From: Planctomycetia bacterium
Lineage (GTDB): Bacteria; Planctomycetota; Phycisphaerae; Phycisphaerales; SM1A02
Direction of reading: 5' to 3'
Length of the DNA stretch: 8,816 nucleotides
Assembly (NCBI GenBank): GCA_005799475.1
Contig: SYGQ01000033.1
Span: 1 to 8,816 of the forward strand
Part shown: positions 6,958 through 8,816 of the stretch, one piece after another
Position numbering within the stretch: the first letter of the stretch is position 1
How the letters are laid out: each line of letters starts with the position of its first letter
Notes under the pieces: model-generated
Told to the model about the DNA's origin: nothing
Database searches by the model: none
Seen by the model: the letters and a program-made list of their open reading frames with translations, nothing else
Program-made: the position numbers and the translations under genes

Positions 6958-6963
6958 AGTCTA
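6958..6963 (-). promoter_or_regulatory. Possible -10 box (TAGACT) before radA
   Basis: On the minus strand TAGACT ends 6 nt before the GTG start of radA and is part of TAGACTCGCC, a decamer also found just before nuoH. The spacing fits a leaderless transcript. No convincing -35 element was found. Promoter function is inferred. Confidence 0.3.
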
Positions 6964-6964
6964 C

Positions 6965-6980
6965 GAGTCGCACGCGACTC
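6965..6980. promoter_or_regulatory. 16-bp perfect palindrome upstream of radA
   Basis: GAGTCGC-AC-GCGACTC: 7-bp arms around a 2-bp centre, overlapping the stop codon of the small ORF and ending 13 bp before the radA start. The half-site core GACTCG recurs immediately downstream on the minus strand (GACTCG-TA-GACTCG). It looks more like an operator than a terminator, as the loop is too tight and no U-run follows. It does not resemble the SOS boxes I know (CGAAC-N4-GTTCG or CTGT-N8-ACAG). Confidence 0.4.
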
Positions 6981-7191
6981 AGCGCGAAATGCGCCGCATT
7001 CTCGCGACCCACGCGCCGTACTCAAACGCGGCGTGAATTCGTTCGCGCCATGGGAGCGTGTGTTCGCGCGACCCGAACGCGGTCGAGCGTCGCCATCGCC
7101 AATAGGGACCGCCGAATCGGAACCGCGTAAGGATGCCAAGTCGTGTGAGCGCGACGAGCGCGTGGGCAGTTTCGAACGGAGTGAGCCGCAT
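6979..7191 (-). CDS. Small Arg/Trp-rich hypothetical protein after nuoH
   Basis: A 70-residue ORF whose ATG (7191-7189) abuts the nuoH stop (TGA, 7194-7192), an arrangement typical of translational coupling. It is very basic and aromatic: residues about 17-34 read RLGILTRFRFGGPYWRWR, followed by TAFGSREHTLPWRERIHAAFEYGAWVARMRRISR. There is no signal peptide or clear membrane helix; the hydrophobic and amphipathic composition could suit a peripheral membrane protein. Reasons to think it is real: it fills the gap between nuoH and radA exactly, it has the same strand, and the sequence is not the random Arg/Ala/Gly mix of shadow frames. I do not recognise a named family, and its function is unknown. 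Other frames over the same bases are also open, which lowers confidence. Confidence 0.6.
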   Translation of the reverse strand: MRLTPFETAHALVALTRLGILTRFRFGGPYWRWRRSTAFGSREHTLPWRERIHAAFEYGAWVARMRRISR

Positions 7192-8508
7192 TCAGCGCAT
7201 CGCAGCGGTGCCGGCCGCTGCGCCACTACCGGGAGCATCCGCGTGCGCGAGCCGCTGCGACGACGCAGCCGCCACGGCCTCTTCGTCGGTGGGTGAGTAA
7301 CGGCTGCCAAGGAGCGGGAGCTTGTGGTTAGGGTTGCGATCCTTCGGCATCAGAGGCAGCGCGATCCAGATGACGCCGAGGCTCGCCAGCGACGCCATCC
7401 AGAGGTACTGCGGCAGTCCGAGGTAGGTCATCACCGCAGCCGCGGCAAGGAGCACGAGCGCGGCGGGGATCATCCCCTGCCATGCGAGCTTCATCAGTTG
7501 GTCGAAGCGGAACCGCGGGATCGTCCAGCGGACCGCCATCGCAAAGGCAAGCATGAAGGCGGTCTTGCCCAACATGACGCCGACTTGCAACAGGATGAGA
7601 CCGATGCCGCCAGCCGCGGGAAGATCCAATCCGGGGAAGAGCCCGCCCAACGGGTTGACGCTCCAGCCACCGAGGAACAGCAGCGAGAAGAAGGCCGAGC
7701 CGGTGATGACATGGAAGTACTCCGCGAGGAAGAACATCGCGAAGCGCATCGACGAGTACTCGGTGTGGAAGCCGCCAACGAGTTCGCTCTCGGCTTCCGC
7801 GAGGTCGAATGGCGCACGATTGGCCTCCGCAAGGACACATGTGTAGAAGACGATGGCGACGAGAGGCTGCTGGATGAGGTTCCATCCCATTGACTGCTGC
7901 GACGAGATGATCTGGTAGGGATCGAGACTGCCCGCAGCGAGGATGACGCACAAAAGGGCGAGCCCCATCGGGATCTCGTAGGAAATCATCTGCGCACCCG
8001 CGCGCATGCCGCCCAGGAACGAGAACTTGCTGTTGCTGGCCCAGCCGCCGAGCGTGACCCCGTACACGCCGAGACTTGCGACGGCGATGAGGTAGATGAT
8101 GCCAACATTGAGATCCGCGCCGGCGATGCGAACCTGCGACGAGAGTGTGATGCCGATGTCGCTGAGGAATCCGGTGACAAACGAGGGCAGCGTCGAGAGC
8201 TCCAGTGTGCCCCCCCACGGAATGATGACGAACGCTGCCATCGCAGGAAGAATCGCGAGCGCCGGCGCGAGCGTGAAGAGCCAGCGGTCGGCACCCGCGG
8301 GCGTGTGCTCTTCCTTCATGATGAACTTGAGACCGTCGGCGATGGGTTGGAGGAGCCCGCGCGGGCCGACGCGGTTGGGACCCACACGATCCTGCATCCA
8401 CGCGCTCAGTTTGCGCTCGAGCATGACGCCGTACGCGCAGCCGCCGAGCATCACATGAAGCATCACCGCAATGACAAGCGCGTTGGCGAGGAGCTGAACG
8501 GTGATCAT
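7192..8508 (-). CDS. nuoH: NADH-quinone oxidoreductase subunit H
   Basis: A 438-residue multi-spanning membrane subunit of complex I, which forms much of the quinone-binding cavity and the start of the proton pathway. The family signature is clear: ERKLSAWMQDRVGPNRVGP (31-49), GLLQPIADGLKFIMKEE (51-67), NRAPFDLAEAESELVGGF (230-247) followed by HTEYSSMRFAMFFLAEY, and WTIPRFRFDQLMKLAW (328-343). It is longer than the usual 320-350 residues. There is an insertion of roughly 20-25 residues at about 100-128, between IIPWGG and ADLNVGI, and a C-terminal extension of about 50 residues (388-438) ending in Ala/Gly/Ser-rich sequence. ATG 8508 is the only start, because an in-frame TAG lies at 8523-8521; no Shine-Dalgarno is present. 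Unusually, no nuoI follows. Confidence 0.97.
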   Translation of the reverse strand: MITVQLLANALVIAVMLHVMLGGCAYGVMLERKLSAWMQDRVGPNRVGPRGLLQPIADGLKFIMKEEHTPAGADRWLFTLAPALAILPAMAAFVIIPWGGTLELSTLPSFVTGFLSDIGITLSSQVRIAGADLNVGIIYLIAVASLGVYGVTLGGWASNSKFSFLGGMRAGAQMISYEIPMGLALLCVILAAGSLDPYQIISSQQSMGWNLIQQPLVAIVFYTCVLAEANRAPFDLAEAESELVGGFHTEYSSMRFAMFFLAEYFHVITGSAFFSLLFLGGWSVNPLGGLFPGLDLPAAGGIGLILLQVGVMLGKTAFMLAFAMAVRWTIPRFRFDQLMKLAWQGMIPAALVLLAAAAVMTYLGLPQYLWMASLASLGVIWIALPLMPKDRNPNHKLPLLGSRYSPTDEEAVAAASSQRLAHADAPGSGAAAGTAAMR

Positions 8509-8517
8509 GGGCGGGCG

Positions 8518-8523
8518 AGTCTA
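8518..8523 (-). promoter_or_regulatory. Possible -10 box (TAGACT) before nuoH
   Basis: On the minus strand TAGACT ends 9 nt before the nuoH ATG and continues as TAGACTCGCC, identical to the decamer before radA. If it is a -10 element, transcription would start at or within a few bases of the ATG. No good -35 was found at 16-18 bp. Confidence 0.3.
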
Positions 8524-8569
8524 GTGCGCGGAATGCGGCAACGCCCGGCCTGCACGCGCGGCCTCAAGA

Positions 8570-8582
8570 GCAAGTGACTTGC
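8570..8582. repeat. Palindrome GCAAGT-G-ACTTGC in the gap before nuoH
   Basis: A perfect 6-1-6 inverted repeat in the 89-nt gap between the partial gene and nuoH. It could be a small operator or part of a weak terminator for the upstream gene, but there is no U-run. Apart from this and the TAGACT box, I see nothing else in the gap. Confidence 0.25.
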
Positions 8583-8597
8583 GAGTGGCCCGCGCCG

Positions 8598-8816
8598 TTA
8601 CGGTCGGTCGAGAAAGTAGTTGTTCGCCTCCTCGGCGGTCATTTCACTCGCGCGATCGATGGCACTCGGGCGCGCCCCCTCAGGAAGGAGCGCCCCGAGC
8701 GAGGCCACGGCACGGCGACCGGCATCGAGCCTGCGGTTGATCGCTCTCTCCCACGCCTCAAGGTCTGGATCGCGCGGCTCGCCCTCGGGACGCGCGTACG
8801 GGATGGGCGCGCCGCG
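8598..8816 (-). CDS. C-terminal end of an unrecognised protein (partial)
   Basis: A frame open from the window edge to TAA (8600-8598), giving 72 residues. It begins RGAPIPYARPEGEPRDPD and ends EMTAEEANNYFLDRP. The sequence is hydrophilic, rich in Arg, Ala, Glu and Pro, with a probable amphipathic helix (EAWERAINRRLDAGRRAVASLGALLP). There is no membrane segment. Same strand as nuoH and ending 89 nt before it. In canonical complex I operons nuoG precedes nuoH, but nothing here lets me identify this tail as NuoG. Coding is supported by sensible codon-position use and a non-shadow composition; identity unknown. Confidence 0.65.
   Translation of the reverse strand, partial: RGAPIPYARPEGEPRDPDLEAWERAINRRLDAGRRAVASLGALLPEGARPSAIDRASEMTAEEANNYFLDRP

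Noticed and set aside
7324..7893. Plus-strand 189-codon frame opposite nuoH
   Set aside because: A Glu/Arg/His-rich shadow of nuoH, whose own frame is unambiguous.
1..8816. PEP-CTERM substrate, tRNA/rRNA gene, CRISPR array or transposase
   Set aside because: I looked on both strands for a C-terminal sorting signal, tRNA-like arms, regularly spaced repeats and transposase motifs, and found none I could support.

Overview
The window is a single co-directional block: every gene I can support lies on the minus strand, so it reads from high to low coordinates. Base composition is GC-rich. The gene content (an exosortase module beside housekeeping genes), the frequent GTG/TTG starts and the scarcity of Shine-Dalgarno sequences outside the exosortase operon suggest a planctomycete, perhaps of the Phycisphaerae. 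That placement is inference; no rRNA or other taxonomic marker is present.

Layout in transcription order. (1) 8816-8598: the C-terminal end of an unrecognised protein. (2) 8597-8509: an 89-nt gap holding a short palindrome and a TAGACT box just before the next start. (3) 8508-7192: nuoH, the proton-channel membrane subunit of respiratory complex I, here without nuoI behind it. (4) 7191-6979: a 70-codon, Arg/Trp-rich small ORF starting directly on the nuoH stop. (5) 6951-5575: radA, a DNA repair and recombination ATPase, preceded by a 16-bp perfect palindrome. (6) 5572-4628: pyrB, aspartate carbamoyltransferase, 2 nt after radA. (7) 4590-2845: a Wza-type polysaccharide export lipoprotein with an unusually large Pro/Ala-rich insertion. 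(8) 2844-2764: an 81-nt gap with a run of inverted repeats. (9) 2763-1801: an exosortase with its Cys/Arg/His triad. (10) 1811-969: an EpsI-family exosortase partner overlapping the exosortase end. (11) 967-1: a membrane-anchored, TPR-like helical protein that runs off the window.

Functionally the window joins two worlds. The right part is housekeeping (respiration, DNA repair, pyrimidine synthesis). The left part starts an envelope locus: Wza exports extracellular polysaccharide, while exosortase, EpsI and the TPR protein are the usual companions in systems that process PEP-CTERM-like surface proteins in exopolysaccharide-producing bacteria. No sorting substrate, glycosyltransferase or Wzc-like kinase is visible here; they would be expected beyond position 1 or elsewhere.

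No RNA gene, mobile element or CRISPR array was seen. I do not see a wholly new system. The most unusual signals are the split SLBB region of the export protein, the structured leader over the exosortase start, the repeated TAGA(C/T)T boxes 6-9 nt before SD-less starts (possible leaderless transcripts), and the small ORF after nuoH.
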